A stretch of 64,000 bases of DNA from Ambrosia x helenae (GCA_030844895.1 CM061228.1:32240626-32304625); one strand, 5' to 3'; shown: positions 43,769 through 55,074, counted from the first letter of the stretch. Made by a program: numbers and translations. The notes: a model not told the origin generated them from the sequence alone.

Positions 43769-43921
43769 CAGATTTAAGTGGAGTGGGCTAGCTAGGCTCA
43801 GCTTTGGTGGCTTTGGATTAAGGGTGTTGGGTTATGGGTGGATTTAGTTGGGTTGTGTTAATGGGTTAGGATAGCTGGTTTGTTTAGTTTAATTATTTGT
43901 TTATGATGTTTAAAACTAACA

Positions 43922-43922
43922 C

Positions 43923-43956
<34 letters not shown>

Positions 43957-43975
43957 TATTATTATTATTATTAAA
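43922..43975. repeat. (ATT)n microsatellite in LTR D (copy 49935-50005)
   Basis: Long runs of ATT/TTA triplets with length differences between the two LTRs. Confidence 0.9.
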
Positions 43976-44108
43976 AGAAAAGAATTACGACAACGATGCA
44001 AGAAACTTTTATTAAAACTTCGAATTACAAGGATTATAAATGTAAATAAATGAAATGAAAGGGACTAAAGTCGGACAAAAGATAAAATGAAAGGTGACAG
44101 ATGTCATA

Positions 44109-45335
44109 GCATCCCCTACTTTTAGAAATTTCGTCCCGAAATTCCTTCAAGTGGTAGTCTCTGTAAAAAGATGAGGATACTTAGACATCATTTGGTCCTC
44201 ACGCTCCCAAGAGAATTGGGTTAGTTCCTGGTCTAACTTCCAGTGTCACTTTCGATGCATCATTGGTGTTTATATATAGGGTGTACCGCAGCTAACCCAC
44301 CACACCTTTGATACCTCAAAAACATACTGGATGTTTACCAAAAACCCTAATAGAATTTCACACCACCTTAACGTACCTGTAAATTCATGATTACGTTCCG
44401 GACCGAAATCATCAATTTACCTTACATTAGGGTGTTATGTCCTTCTACAACTCTAATTTAAAACAATATAACTAATTTGGAGTATGCTATGAAAATGAGG
44501 TGTCATGAGTTTGAACATAAGACATTAAACATGCACTACGACAGAGTAGAGAAATTTGCATAATTCTCCCCAAGTCAAAATGAATACTTAAGGACTATCT
44601 TCCTTTGTAAGTGCCGAGTAAAAAGAATACTTTAACACGAAAACTTTGATATGAGCAATTTCTTGGTTCACATGCCTTAGTATCTTTTTAGTGTATCAGG
44701 TGTCTATAGTCAAGGTAATGCAAATGAAAAATGACTATTGTTCAAGCTAAGATTGTGTTGTGTGTAAATCAGCTTGTGATCGTAATACAAATAGAGAATG
44801 TAATTTGAAATTTTGTGTGAATATTGTTTAAACTGCTATATAATTTTTACATAAGTAAAAACATGAAAATAGTATACATGTAGTGCAATATGATAATATA
44901 GAACTACATAGCATAGATCATGTAATCTGCACACAATAAAATATATTAACTAATTTAACTTTTTGTTTGTATCTTGTAGTATTTGTGTTATGCGACATAG
45001 ATTTGTCAGTTTGATAATGGTCATGTCTAACGAGTTCTCCTGATATTTCTTAGATCATCAATTTCCAACCTTAGGTGTAATCAACTTTTACAAATAAAGC
45101 AATTAATACAAACATTGCATACCAAAGTTGAGAAAAAAAATTTAATTTCCCAAAAAAAAATATCCAAACATGATAACTTGAAATTATTCCAAAACAAATA
45201 TCCAAACATGACTCAAAATGCAAGGAAAAACTGAAGCAAAAGGGTGAAAGACGTGGATATTGAATCTGTTAGTTAAGAAAGTTTTTAATCCAAAGCTTGA
45301 TCAATGAGATTTGCATCTTCAGGACTAGCATCTTC
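44109..45335 (-). pseudogene. Internal deletion remnant of element D: polypurine tract, chromodomain tail, non-coding core
   Basis: The polypurine-tract complement (ATCCCCTACTTTT) adjoins the LTR. On the minus strand 44260-44147 encodes QFSWEREDQMMSKYPHLF and a stop, the conserved end of chromovirus pol (element B has TWER...DQMKSKYPHLF). Then 44350-44450 matches element C. The remaining ~0.9 kb up to gag is AT-rich and shows no domain. Hence almost all of pol is deleted. Confidence 0.82.
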
Positions 45336-46571
45336 TTAGGTGTTGATATTGAATGCCCTACCACGTGCCACTTGATTTGTTTCATGGTTTGCTGGGACAA
45401 GGTCTGGACATTGATTTCTGAGGTGGTTTGGATCACCACAATTGAAGCAGGCTCGACCATATGTTATGGGTTGTGGGTTTTGGCGAGCTGGTTGAGGGTT
45501 GACTGGCTGAGGGTTAACTGGTTGAGAGTTGATTGGTTGAGGTCTAAACACTGAACGACATGTGGTAGCTACATGACCATACCTACCACAGGTGGTACAG
45601 TGGCGACAAGGAAAGTTTGAGGGGTGATGGTATTGACACGTAGCACATTTGGGCAAGTTTCGCCCATAAACCTTCTTGGCAGGAGGGGTCTGGACCATTG
45701 GAACCTGGTTCACTGGGGCCACCATAGCATAGTTTTTACTTTTGAATTTCCGCTTCTTGGAGTTAGAACTGGGATTTACTAAAGCGGCTTTTGATGATTC
45801 GACAGTAGGGGTGGTGATCTTGTCAGCTGGTTTCTTAGTACCCTTCCTAACCAGATTTCCCTTTTTCACGTGCTTGTCAGTCAAAGAGGCTGCAAGCTGG
45901 ATGGCTTCTTCCACCGTAGTGGGATTGCTTCCAGTGACTATGTCTTGAATCAGGTCAGGTAATCCCTCAATATATTTCTCGATTGCTCGAGAGACCGGGG
46001 TAACCATGTGTGGAACCAATATGCTGAGTTCATGATATCGAGTATTATACGCAAGATTCTCACCACTGTCTTGTTTCAGCCCATGAAACTCATCCTCCAA
46101 TTTCTCGATTTCGTTTCTAGGGAAGAATTTGGCGATCATGAGTTCCTTAACCTCATCCCAAGACAAAGATAAAGGAACATCAGCGCCCCGGTTACGTTTT
46201 TCGCCGTTCCACCAAGTTAATGCCCCCTTTTGAAGGACACTGGTGGCATAGCGAACGCGGAGTTCATCAGGACACTCGCTATTCACAAAGGTGCTCTCCA
46301 TACTTTCAAACCATTGGAGGAGGCCAGTAGCACCCTCCTTGCCAGTGAATTTTGTGGGGTTACAAGAGTTAAAGTGTTTGAAAGTGCACCGAAATTGAGT
46401 CGCACCCTTTGTGTTGGCACTATTACTATTCTGGGTTAACTCACTGACAAGATTTGGGATCACTGCAGCAATTTGCTTAGCGACTAATGATGCGAGGCGA
46501 CGATCAGAACGTTGTCCAGAAGCACGAACAGTGCGTTGGCTGGCATCACGGAGCATGCGGCGAGCAGACAT
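45336..46571 (-). CDS. gag: Element D gag, intact
   Basis: 411 aa from ATG 46571 (MSARRMLRD) to TAA at 45338-45336. Order: basic start, LASLVAKQIAAVIPNLVSEL helix, retrotransposon gag domain (CTFKHFNSCNPTKFTGKEGATGLLQWFESMESTF, GALTWWNGEKR, WDEVKELMIAKFFPRNEIEKLEDEF at about residues 65-170), and a K/R-rich linker. The C-X2-C zinc sites include two full CCHC knuckles: CTTCGRYGHVATTC and CFNCGDPNHLRNQC. A PQPVN repeat lies between the knuckles. It ends at RGRAFNINT, the point where autonomous relatives continue into protease, so the stop coincides with the loss of pol. The open frame suggests the protein may still be made and could serve particles in trans. Confidence 0.92.
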   Translation of the reverse strand: MSARRMLRDASQRTVRASGQRSDRRLASLVAKQIAAVIPNLVSELTQNSNSANTKGATQFRCTFKHFNSCNPTKFTGKEGATGLLQWFESMESTFVNSECPDELRVRYATSVLQKGALTWWNGEKRNRGADVPLSLSWDEVKELMIAKFFPRNEIEKLEDEFHGLKQDSGENLAYNTRYHELSILVPHMVTPVSRAIEKYIEGLPDLIQDIVTGSNPTTVEEAIQLAASLTDKHVKKGNLVRKGTKKPADKITTPTVESSKAALVNPSSNSKKRKFKSKNYAMVAPVNQVPMVQTPPAKKVYGRNLPKCATCQYHHPSNFPCRHCTTCGRYGHVATTCRSVFRPQPINSQPVNPQPVNPQPARQNPQPITYGRACFNCGDPNHLRNQCPDLVPANHETNQVARGRAFNINT

Positions 46572-47257
46572 CTACAAGGCAGTCAATGAATAATCATGAG
46601 ATTAGAAAATGTAAGTGTATAACTGCACAGACGATTATGAAAGGATGAACTTGTAAACAATATATTGTATATGAAACGAGAGAGTATTATTGAAAAACTT
46701 GCATAAAATGCTTGGATTGCCCTTGTCTAGCTGTAAAGCCCAACAAGAACATTGACTTTTCAAAGGAATTGAACCCAATGGTGATCAAAGAAGACATGCT
46801 TTAGCCTATAAGTGGACACTCACTCCAGGAATCCCCAGGTAAGAATAATAGGTCCGTTATTGGATTTATGCGCTATGCTTGCCTATGCCAGAAAACCCAG
46901 TGTACAGGCGTCCACCCTTCCAGATTGCATGCGTTCCATCACACTCATTAAAGCTCAACAACTTTGAAGGAGCAAAATAAGAGTAGGCATTATGCCTAAG
47001 AGTGTCTTCATGAAAGGTACTGCTCCCGCTCCATGATGATGTAGTCTTTCCACTCCTTTTAGGACACCATCTCTATGCACCATGATGAAAGATGAGGAGA
47101 AATGGAGAAGAAGGGAAAGATAGAGGGAGGAAGGTAGAGGGAAATGAGGGGAATGGTAATTTAGGAAATATTATGCATGAAAGTTGAAGTTCGGTTATAG
47201 TCTAGGGCATTTCATCTAATAACCTAGTTCCCTATAACCATGGCTCTGATACCAATC
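46572..47257 (-). promoter_or_regulatory. Leader and primer-binding site of element D
   Basis: The PBS (TGGTATCAGAGC on minus) is at plus 47243-47254. The 46785-46950 block is conserved with C. The region 47080-47140 is A/G-rich. The gag ATG follows a splice-acceptor-like GCCTTGTAG on the minus strand. Confidence 0.8.
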
Positions 47258-50138
47258 TGTAACACCCCAACCGATGGCAGAATCATCGAGGTGTCACGTA
47301 GTGACGATTGTTCAAAAGCACATGGTACTAAAATGTAAATATATTATTGAATAATTTAAATTGTCTTAGATAGATGAAATGGAAAACAAATACAAAAATC
47401 TGAACGAAACATGAAATTTGAAATAACTTATTAAAAGCAAGCATTAAAATTCAATGTAATGGAACTAAGATCAAACTGCACCAGAAACATGTACAAAATA
47501 GGTTTTGTCAACATAAGAAATGTTGGTGAGTATTCTTAGTTTTAATACATATAGTAAGTTGATAAAGGTATACAATTCAAGTGCAAAGCTACAGTGCAAT
47601 AATGTAAACTATGTATCATACAAATGAGCGAAACCAATCCTGTGACTGTATAATGTACTAAATGAACGGCGGTGTACTTATCCAATAAATGGATAAAAAC
47701 TTAACAATGACCAGGGATTCTCCGATGAAAAATGGGGAGAATCAACCTAGGCGGGTTATCAATCCAATAGCGCTATCCAATGTTAAGGTCGGCTTGTACA
47801 ATGTTAATGATTTCACTAAGTACAAATGAATTCTACATGTAATGTCTAAGCATAAAGCACTTTTGTAAGCAAATGCACATAGTACTAGAATTGTATTGTA
47901 AAAATGTGAATTTGTATTTGTAATTTGTATAAGTGTACATGTAACACCCCAAAAATGAATAAAAGTAAAAAGGGGATAGGAAATACTCACAGTTCGCGTA
48001 ATAACTTGAAACTCTACCGAACAACGTGATTTGAATTAGAATTATCCCAAAGAATTAACCCAAAGAATTAGATAATTTGTAAGGGAATGAATCTAGGATA
48101 CAGGTAGTTCTAGGGTTCCTAATTTGGGGATATGTAATTGTTTAATTATTAATTAGGTAAGTTGTTAATAAATAAGAGAAATTCGGTATTTAATTAAATA
48201 AAAGACTATTGTAGGTTTTTGATTTAGGATGATCATATTATAGGATTTTCAGTATGAAAATAATTTTTATAAAATTATTTCCTCAAAAATTGAATATTTA
48301 GTATATTTATTTCTATTTGTCAAAGATATAATTTTAATATCTAAAAATATTAAAATTAAAGAAATTTCCTATTAAAATTTATATTTCTATTCTAAATGAA
48401 CAAAAATAATTTATGTAAAATTTTGGGATAAAAATATTGAAAAATGAATTTATTATGATTTATTTATGATTTAAAATAACAAAAATCAATTAAAAATATG
48501 AAACGAACAATTTTTTTGGAATAAAAATTATTTCTAAAATGCTTATTGATCTACAAGTTTAGAATAATTTTTGTGGAATTTTATAAAATCGTTTAGATAT
48601 TTTTATAGAATTTTAAAATTATAAATGAATAAACTTGTAATATTTATAATATATAATAAATAAATAAGTTTTTGAAAACTAAAAGTTGGATAATAAACTT
48701 TATCCTCAGAATAACTTAAAATAAATTTTATAGAATTTATAAACCATGTTTAGTATTTAAAATCTATTTTTTAAAAATAATATTGAATATATAAGTACAA
48801 AAGAATTTTAAAAAAATTATTGCATGTGCCAGGAATCGAACCCGAGTCTCTGGCGGGTTCAATGCTTTTAAAATCACAAGCCAGACCAGCTGGCCTGACC
48901 CTGAGAACGAGTAAATCTGGATTAAAATTAATCATATAGGTTATCTGTTTCATGTTTATAATTGGTTTGAGAAAAGAAAAAAAGAACACACGTATGGGAC
49001 TCGTACCCTGGCCTACGGCCGGTTCATGTTTTAAACAACAAACAAATACCAACTGATCTACTGATCAGTTGGTTAAAATTTCACACGTTTTAAACTTAAA
49101 CAATCGTCTGCACGTATGTTTATCCCCAATCGTATGAACATGAACCCTAACTATCAAATCTTTATAATTCGTAATCAATAGCCCCTGAAACCTTGGGGCT
49201 ATTGTTTGTGACAGGCCGAACAATAAAACCAAACAAAAAGATTGCGACTTACAATGCGTTAAAGATGTGATTGATCGGGTCAAAAGCAAAGTCAACAGAG
49301 ACAAAAATCGTGGCTTTGGAAGAGTTATAGGTAAATTGGTGTATTAGGGTTTGTTTATCGGTACAATGAGCTTCTAGGAAAGGCCTCAATTTATACTGTT
49401 GCGTACGAATTCGACGAAAAGGAAAGTTTTGACCGGGCTTTAATGTTTACGCGTGATTGATATATATTGGGTATGTTTTGATTATGTTTTTGCGTGTATA
49501 ATACGCGTGAGGCTCTGTCAATTTCATTATCACGAATCAATTAGGCGTTTGTTACCATATGTGGTTCAATCAAAAGTCAAACATGAAGGGTGTTTGGTTT
49601 GGGTCTCTGCAGCGAACCAGAAGGAGCAGAGATAGCCTACTCATGTGTGTTTAAGGCTTATTGCGTCTAGGTTCTATCACAAACCCATCCGTGGTCCCAG
49701 TGGTTGCGCTGCTGATTGTTGATTCCTCACCCGGATCAGACTCGGGTTCGAGTCTGGTCGCAAACATATATTTTTTTTAAAACAGATTTGAGGGGAGTGG
49801 GCTAGCTGGGCTCAGCTTTGGTGGGCTTTGGATTAAGGGTGTTAGGTTATGGGTGGATTTAGTTGGGTTGTGTTAATGGGTTAGGATAGTTGGTTTGTTT
49901 AGTTTAATTATTTGTTTATAATGTTTAAAACTAACATTATTATTATTATTAGTATTATTATTATTTATTATTATTATTATTATTATTATTGTTATTATTA
50001 TTAAAAGAAAAGAATTACGACAACGATGCAAGAAACTTTTATTAAAACTTCGAATTACAAGGATTATAAATGTAAATAAATCTAATGAAAGGGACTAAAC
50101 TCGGACAAAAGATAAAATGAAAGGTGACGGATGTCACA
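47258..50138 (-). repeat. 5' LTR of element D (2881 bp)
   Basis: Begins TGTAACACCCCAACCGATGG at the PBS and ends GGATGTCACA before GTTGG. It includes the ~400 bp AT-rich block missing from the 3' LTR, three tRNA-like modules, the stem-loop at 49176-49204 and an ATT microsatellite. Confidence 0.93.
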
Positions 50139-50143
50139 GTTGG

Positions 50144-50282
50144 AATAGGCAATACCTTGAGAATGGAGATCCAAGAGTATTAGAATTGGCGTTCAAAGTT
50201 CACAAGAGTCTTAGGTGTATATTCCGCCGCATGTTACAAGTGTTAAGGGTTCACGACCCCCGAGGAAATTTGGGGTGTGACA
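50144..50282 (+). repeat. 3' LTR of element A, segment 3 (terminus)
   Basis: After the D target duplication (50139-50143) the sequence continues to GGGGTGTGACA at 50282, mirroring the TGTGACA start at 11294. This closes element A. ATAAT follows and should be its target duplication. Confidence 0.75.
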
Positions 50283-50711
50283 ATAATAAAGGCTAATTGG
50301 AGGCCTATGAATCTTGGTAAGGCTTAATAATGCAGAGGGTATGTATTGATGAACTTGAATCATAGGAATTCAATGATAATGAAATTGTGCACTCAAGGTG
50401 TTTGATAAAATGCCTGAATGAGTAAAAGTAAATGAAAACATATGAAAATTATATGATTAAGATATGTGTTATATCTTGTTTATGTGGAACCATGAAAATG
50501 GACGCACAATGAGCATGTGACTAAACGCCTAAGTGTATGTGATGTGAATTAGGTGTAAAGTCGGAAAGCTCGGGAACTATGACTTTATAACCATATACAT
50601 ATGTGCATAGTAGGAGAGTATAACAACAAGGAGATCAATCCTCGCTTTAATCATATATCTAGTACGGGTTAGAACCCATAAACGAGTCGTGGTTCCCCTT
50701 TTTGGATATAA

Positions 50712-50830
50712 TCCAAAACCTAAAGGGGGATCCAGAACCTAAAGGGGGATCCAGCACCTCATGAGGATCTAGAACCTAAAGGGGGATCCAGAACCTCAAG
50801 GAGGATCCAGAACCTCAAGGTGGGATCCTA
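50712..50830. repeat. 19-bp minisatellite with GGATCC core
   Basis: About six copies of CCTAAAGGGGGATCCAGAA and variants (CCTCAAGGAGGATCCAG). Flanking CTCAAGGGGGAT near 50872 is a further stray copy. Confidence 0.88.
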
Positions 50831-51752
50831 ACTGAAGACTTGATTCCCTGTTTGGTTCTATCTGAAATCCTCAAGGGGGATTAATGCTGGAAATTATAGT
50901 AACAAAACTCTTTTTCTTATACTTTCCATCCTATTCGATTCTAGTAACGTTGAATGGGTTGTTTACTCGTGTTTAACCCTTAGGTACTTAGCTACGTTAA
51001 ACGGATGGTGATCAAGTCCTGTTAGAAGAACCGAATTTGCTTGACTTGTTCGCTTCCGCAATGTTTAAATTAATCTTTTAAAACTTGGTTTTGGAAAATG
51101 TTCTGTCATCATGTTTAAGTACTAACTCTACTCGACTTATGTTTTCGTACCTGAAATGTATGGACTAGATGTTGATGCATAATGCAAATTATGCTATGTT
51201 TTGAATTATAGCTTCAAAACCAAGTAAATTATCGCTTAATTACTCGTTTATTGGGTAGGGTCTTACACTTCAATCTTCAAAGACGCCTCTGGATGCAAGT
51301 TTGATACCCCGCAATTTCAGGTTCTTACTTTAACTAGACTCTAGTCAACTTGTACTTACATTCCTTGCATTCTACCTAACTATGGTTAGCTAGATGAGTC
51401 ACACGTTGCACAGTTATAGGTTAATAACTGCATGAAGTGGTAATTCAGGGAATTACCAAACTATATACATGAGTAGTAACCCCGGACGTTGATGAATTGT
51501 AGAATTAGATAATTGTGAATTGATTGATTGAGATTGATTGCAATTACGTGTTTCTGTGAAACTATGTGCAAACTGTATATGATTACGTGAACTTAAACCG
51601 AATGTGAAATTAAAAACCATAATTGATGAACCATTAGGATGGTTGGGGGTCCTAATACATGGGGTTACACTTGATATGGTCTAAAATAGCGAAAACGTCG
51701 AAGAAAACACGTAATACACTAGACCAGAGCACCCGGAGCGAGCCGAGGCTGA

Positions 51753-51768
51753 GTGAGCGGCCGCTCAC
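51753..51768. other. 16-bp perfect palindrome upstream of the LTR F TATA-like site
   Basis: GTGAGCGGCCGCTCAC is fully self-complementary and lies ~35-50 bp upstream of CTCTATTTAAG. It is flanked by related GAGCGAGCCGAGGCTGAG, a GC-rich island in AT-rich DNA. Confidence 0.7.
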
Positions 51769-53284
51769 GGGGACCTGATGTATTAAAATCGACTTAAAAC
51801 CTCTATTTAAGCAATCTTAAGCCCCATATACCTCATAACCCTAACCCTAATCCTACTGCCTAATTACGAAAATATCTAACCCCAAACACCTTCTAAGGCT
51901 CAAGAACACCATTTGGGAAGCTTGGAAAGCAATCGATTGGTGGATCTGAAGTGCTTTCGGTATAATACTCAATCCTATATGTTTTAATTATTCTTTATTT
52001 AAAACATCATAACCAAGTTTGTCCAGATCTGGAACACTTTTATAAAGATTAAAACTTTTTGCTCATAGAGATTAATGGGGTTAAACATGATGTTGTGCGA
52101 TGATTGTTATATGTATTGCATGTATTTGCATGTTCTTGATGATTTAGACTTCTAGGGTTTATGATTGATGATGATTAACATGTATCGTGCTAGATCTTGA
52201 TTAGGTTATGTGTTATTAGTGTTATATGATGTTTGTTGAGTATTGTTGATCATTAATATGCAAAGATAGTGATTAAAACTAGGGTTTATGCATGAGTTAA
52301 AATCTGGACAGAATGATTAGATCGACTTGCAGAGGCTGTAACATGATGTTAAAGTGTTTGTTTTGATGATTTCTTTGTATGAAAACATTGTACATGGTCT
52401 TGGATTTTCGTAATGGGCAAAACCATCTGTTTTGGACGTCGTTTGATTGGTTTTTGGAATTTTCTTTGATTAAAGGTCATATCAGATTTTCGGATTAGTA
52501 AAGTGGGTCAACTTTAAACGATCATAACTTGAGTTTTACAAAGAGTTAGATTATGAAATTTGGACAGTAGGTCAACATTGGAATAACTTAGCTTTTCCAA
52601 GTGGAGTCATCCAGTTTGGATGAATACACAATCTTTGGGAATTTTTCTACTAATCTGACCTGTTGTGAGTATTTTCTGGACATAGCTGTATTGTATGATT
52701 TTTCATAAATTTTGTGTATGGTTTTGTCAAAACTAAAAATATGGACTTGTCCGATAGATCCTTGGAATATTCAGTAAAATTTTGGGAGTCTAATTCATTG
52801 GATAAGTATTTTTAATAAATTGGTTTTCACAGCGCATAATCTGTCCTAAAAACGCAGATTATGTAATGAACATTTATGTGGCTATTTGGAGTCTTGTATG
52901 ACTTGTATTTGACATGAACTTGTATTAGCACTTATATGAGGTGTATAACTGATGTTAATCATTGTGTTCACCAACAGGTCCGTAGGGTCTACTTGTGCAT
53001 TTAGAATCATTAGGTGTCACTTACACGGTTTTGAACTTTTAAACGTCTTGGACAAACAAGTCATATGGTGTGATGATATTACACATATACTCACTTAGTG
53101 ACACATGTAATAGGGAATCGGTAGTACATCCTATTTGCGGAGTTTGGATTATTTGCTTGCAACATAAGGTGAGTTTCACTACTCTTTTCTCAAAAGCATG
53201 CGTCTCGGGTTTGAGACAACTTACAAAACGTTTTCTAGTCCGGGTTGGGACTAGTTTTACATCTCTGTTTTTGAGATGCTTTGA

Positions 53285-53352
53285 CTCCTTGTGTGGGTCG
53301 GATTTTGACTCCTTGTGTGGGTCGGGTTTTACAATTCCTTGTGTGGGTCGCG
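53285..53352. repeat. Short direct repeats TCCTTGTGTGGGTCGG
   Basis: Three copies about 25-30 bp apart in LTR F. LTR G has related GACCCAAACGAGGAGTC at 62300-62325 but no array. Confidence 0.75.
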
Positions 53353-54081
53353 CTTTTATCAGTTTACAACTTTAACTGTCCTTTGTGAACTAAACACATT
53401 GTATCACTTTAAGTCCTTACATATTATTGGGTTAATAGCTGGAGGCGAACGGGGTATTAGTTGATAGCGCTATTAGGTTGTGCAGCAACCTCATGCTTGA
53501 GGTGCTTAGGTCACGAGCATGAACTTCTGACCACATCTTTCCTACTAGTGTTGATAGACACTAGTATTAAGGTAGTTTAACGTATGTTAACACATTTATG
53601 AAGGGTCCCAATAATCTCTTGTTTAGTTACAATGAGTGGGCTAGCTACCCCTGACAAGCTTAAACTGATGGTACTTAATCATTTGGGTTTTTGACAACTT
53701 TACACCTGTTATCCAAACTGTCAACTCACCAACTTTATGTTGACACACGCTAGCATGCTTTTGCAGGTCACTAGGTATGGAGCACGTGTAGGACATGCAT
53801 CATATAGTGTCATTGGGATATGAACACTTAAACTATTATTGGATATTTACTTATTTACGTTTGGTTTTGGGCGCAGTGTTTTGCGCAAACTATTACTTGA
53901 CTACTTTCTATTTCGCTTCTGCTATTACTTAAATGGTTTGGTTAACTTTTAAACTGGATTTTTAATAATGAACTAAATGGTTTGGGCATTTAGAGTCATT
54001 CATGTGATTTATGGCTATGGTTCCTGGTGTGTCACGCGCCTCACGGTATAAACCCTGCAGTGGAAATTTGAGGGTGTAACC

Positions 54082-54338
54082 GCAAGAATATCTAAACTAA
54101 ATATTGAATAGTTAGATGCCAGGTCAGAACCATTATGTTCCTGTTGTTAGTCTGTAGTGGCTATAACTCGAAAGTGCATAACTTTCACTGTGTTTGGAGT
54201 TGTAGGGCCTAGAAGTAAGGCACAAGAAGGCCTTAAAATGCAAGATCATATGACAGACAAAGGATATGCGCAGCTGGCCAGTTCAGAACACATTTATTCA
54301 TTTTTTTTATGTATAGACTTACTATTGTTATTATTATT
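54082..54338. other. Short unassigned interval
   Basis: About 250 bp between LTR F and the foldback element. A 66-codon open frame (54157-54357) has no recognisable domain. I see nothing else in it. Confidence 0.4.
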
Positions 54339-54753
54339 GAATAATGAAAATAAATAATCCCAACTATTGACTATTAGCCAATAACAGTCCCAAATACGAA
54401 AATTACCAATAGTGGTCCCAACTTTCGACATATTGGAAACCAACGGACCCAAACTAACGGAGGCTAACTCCGTTAGTGTGATGCTGACGTGGCATGCTTA
54501 GGTGGCAAGATGATCCTACGTGGCATCCTATGTGGCAAAATGATCCTACATGGCATCCTACATGGCAAAATGATCATATGTGGCATCTACGAGGCATGCC
54601 ACATCAGCATCACACTAACGGAGTTAGCCTCCATTAGTTTGGGTCCATTATATTCCAATATGTCGAAAGTTGGGACCACTATTGGTAATTTTCGTAGTTG
54701 GGACTGTTATTGGCCAATAGTCAATAGTTCGAATTATTTATTTCCATTATTCC
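54339..54753. mobile_element. Foldback MITE with ~145-bp terminal inverted repeats
   Basis: The left arm from 54339 (GAATAATGAAAATAAATAAT) and right arm to 54753 are inverted copies through TATTGGCCAATA-type, GGTCCCAACTTTCGACATAT and CTAACGGAGTTAGCC segments. The centre (54490-54590) holds four to five direct repeats around GATCCTACRTGGCATCCTA. The arms differ at a few bases. I cannot fix a target duplication, because the MULE target site overlaps its right end. Confidence 0.8.
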
Positions 54754-54758
54754 TAAAT

Positions 54759-54960
54759 GAGAAAATTGCAGTTTTCGTCCCTGTGGTTTGCCTAAACTAA
54801 CAGGTTCAGCCCAGGCTTAACACCCTGAGTACCCGTGGTTTCATTTTCTAACAGTTTACATCCCTCGACCTAACGTCTGTCCATCTGCCGTTACTAGTTC
54901 CTCACGTGCACCTCACGTGAAGGGGTATTATGGTCATTTCGTCTCTTTTATTAACCTTTA
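54759..54960 (+). repeat. Left terminal inverted repeat of the MULE
   Basis: Inverted match to 59310-59506. It contains the palindrome-like CACGTGCACCTCACGTGA, a pair of G-box-like CACGTG cores that could act in transcription of both genes. Confidence 0.88.
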
Positions 54961-55074
54961 TAATTCTGAAAAAAAAACCCTCAAACCCACAGATCAGTTC
55001 GTTCTTCCCTGATTTTCCCTCCAAATCCTTTAAACCCTAATCTTCAATCAATAATCAAACATCAATTTCTTGCA

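Larger units (their letters stand above)
36519..44108 (-). repeat. 3' LTR of element D, interrupted by solo LTR E and duplicated
   Basis: 36519-36800 matches 47258-47539. After LTR E (36801-39409) the LTR resumes at 39410, is interrupted by the duplication junction at 40557-40620, and finishes with GATGTCATA at 44108 (the other LTR has GATGTCACA). Compared with the 5' LTR it lacks ~400 bp of AT-rich sequence (present at about 48255-48650). Both halves of the duplication share that deletion, so the deletion came first. Confidence 0.88.
36519..50138 (-). mobile_element. Element D: gag-only Ty3/Gypsy retrotransposon
   Basis: Flanked by GTTGG at 36514-36518 and 50139-50143, within LTR A. The 5' LTR is 47258-50138 (2881 bp). 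The 3' LTR starts at 36519 and ends at 44108, enlarged by solo LTR E and a tandem duplication. The interior has a polypurine tract, the last ~35 codons of a chromodomain pol, a non-coding core, an intact gag and a PBS; protease, RT, RNase H and integrase are absent. Closely related to C in LTR ends, leader and gag. Confidence 0.92.
50283..54081 (+). repeat. LTR F: old plus-oriented Gypsy LTR (left limit uncertain)
   Basis: The end GTGGAAATTTGAGGGTGTAACC (mutated from ...GGGTGTGACA) at 54081 and upstream blocks such as CTCGGGTTTGAGACAACTTAC (near 53200) are the reverse complement of LTR G at 61539-64000. A TATTTAA near 51803 with a following leader could be its promoter. I cannot place its start; element A adjoins at 50282 and may have inserted into it. 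No PBS is seen after its end, so it is either a solo LTR or the 3' LTR of an element truncated by A. Confidence 0.65.

Noticed and set aside
47833..48024. Small conserved minus-strand frames in LTR D (also 42200-42391)
   Set aside because: They are present in each LTR copy because the DNA is duplicated. They are hydrophobic and short, without start context or homology I can recognise.
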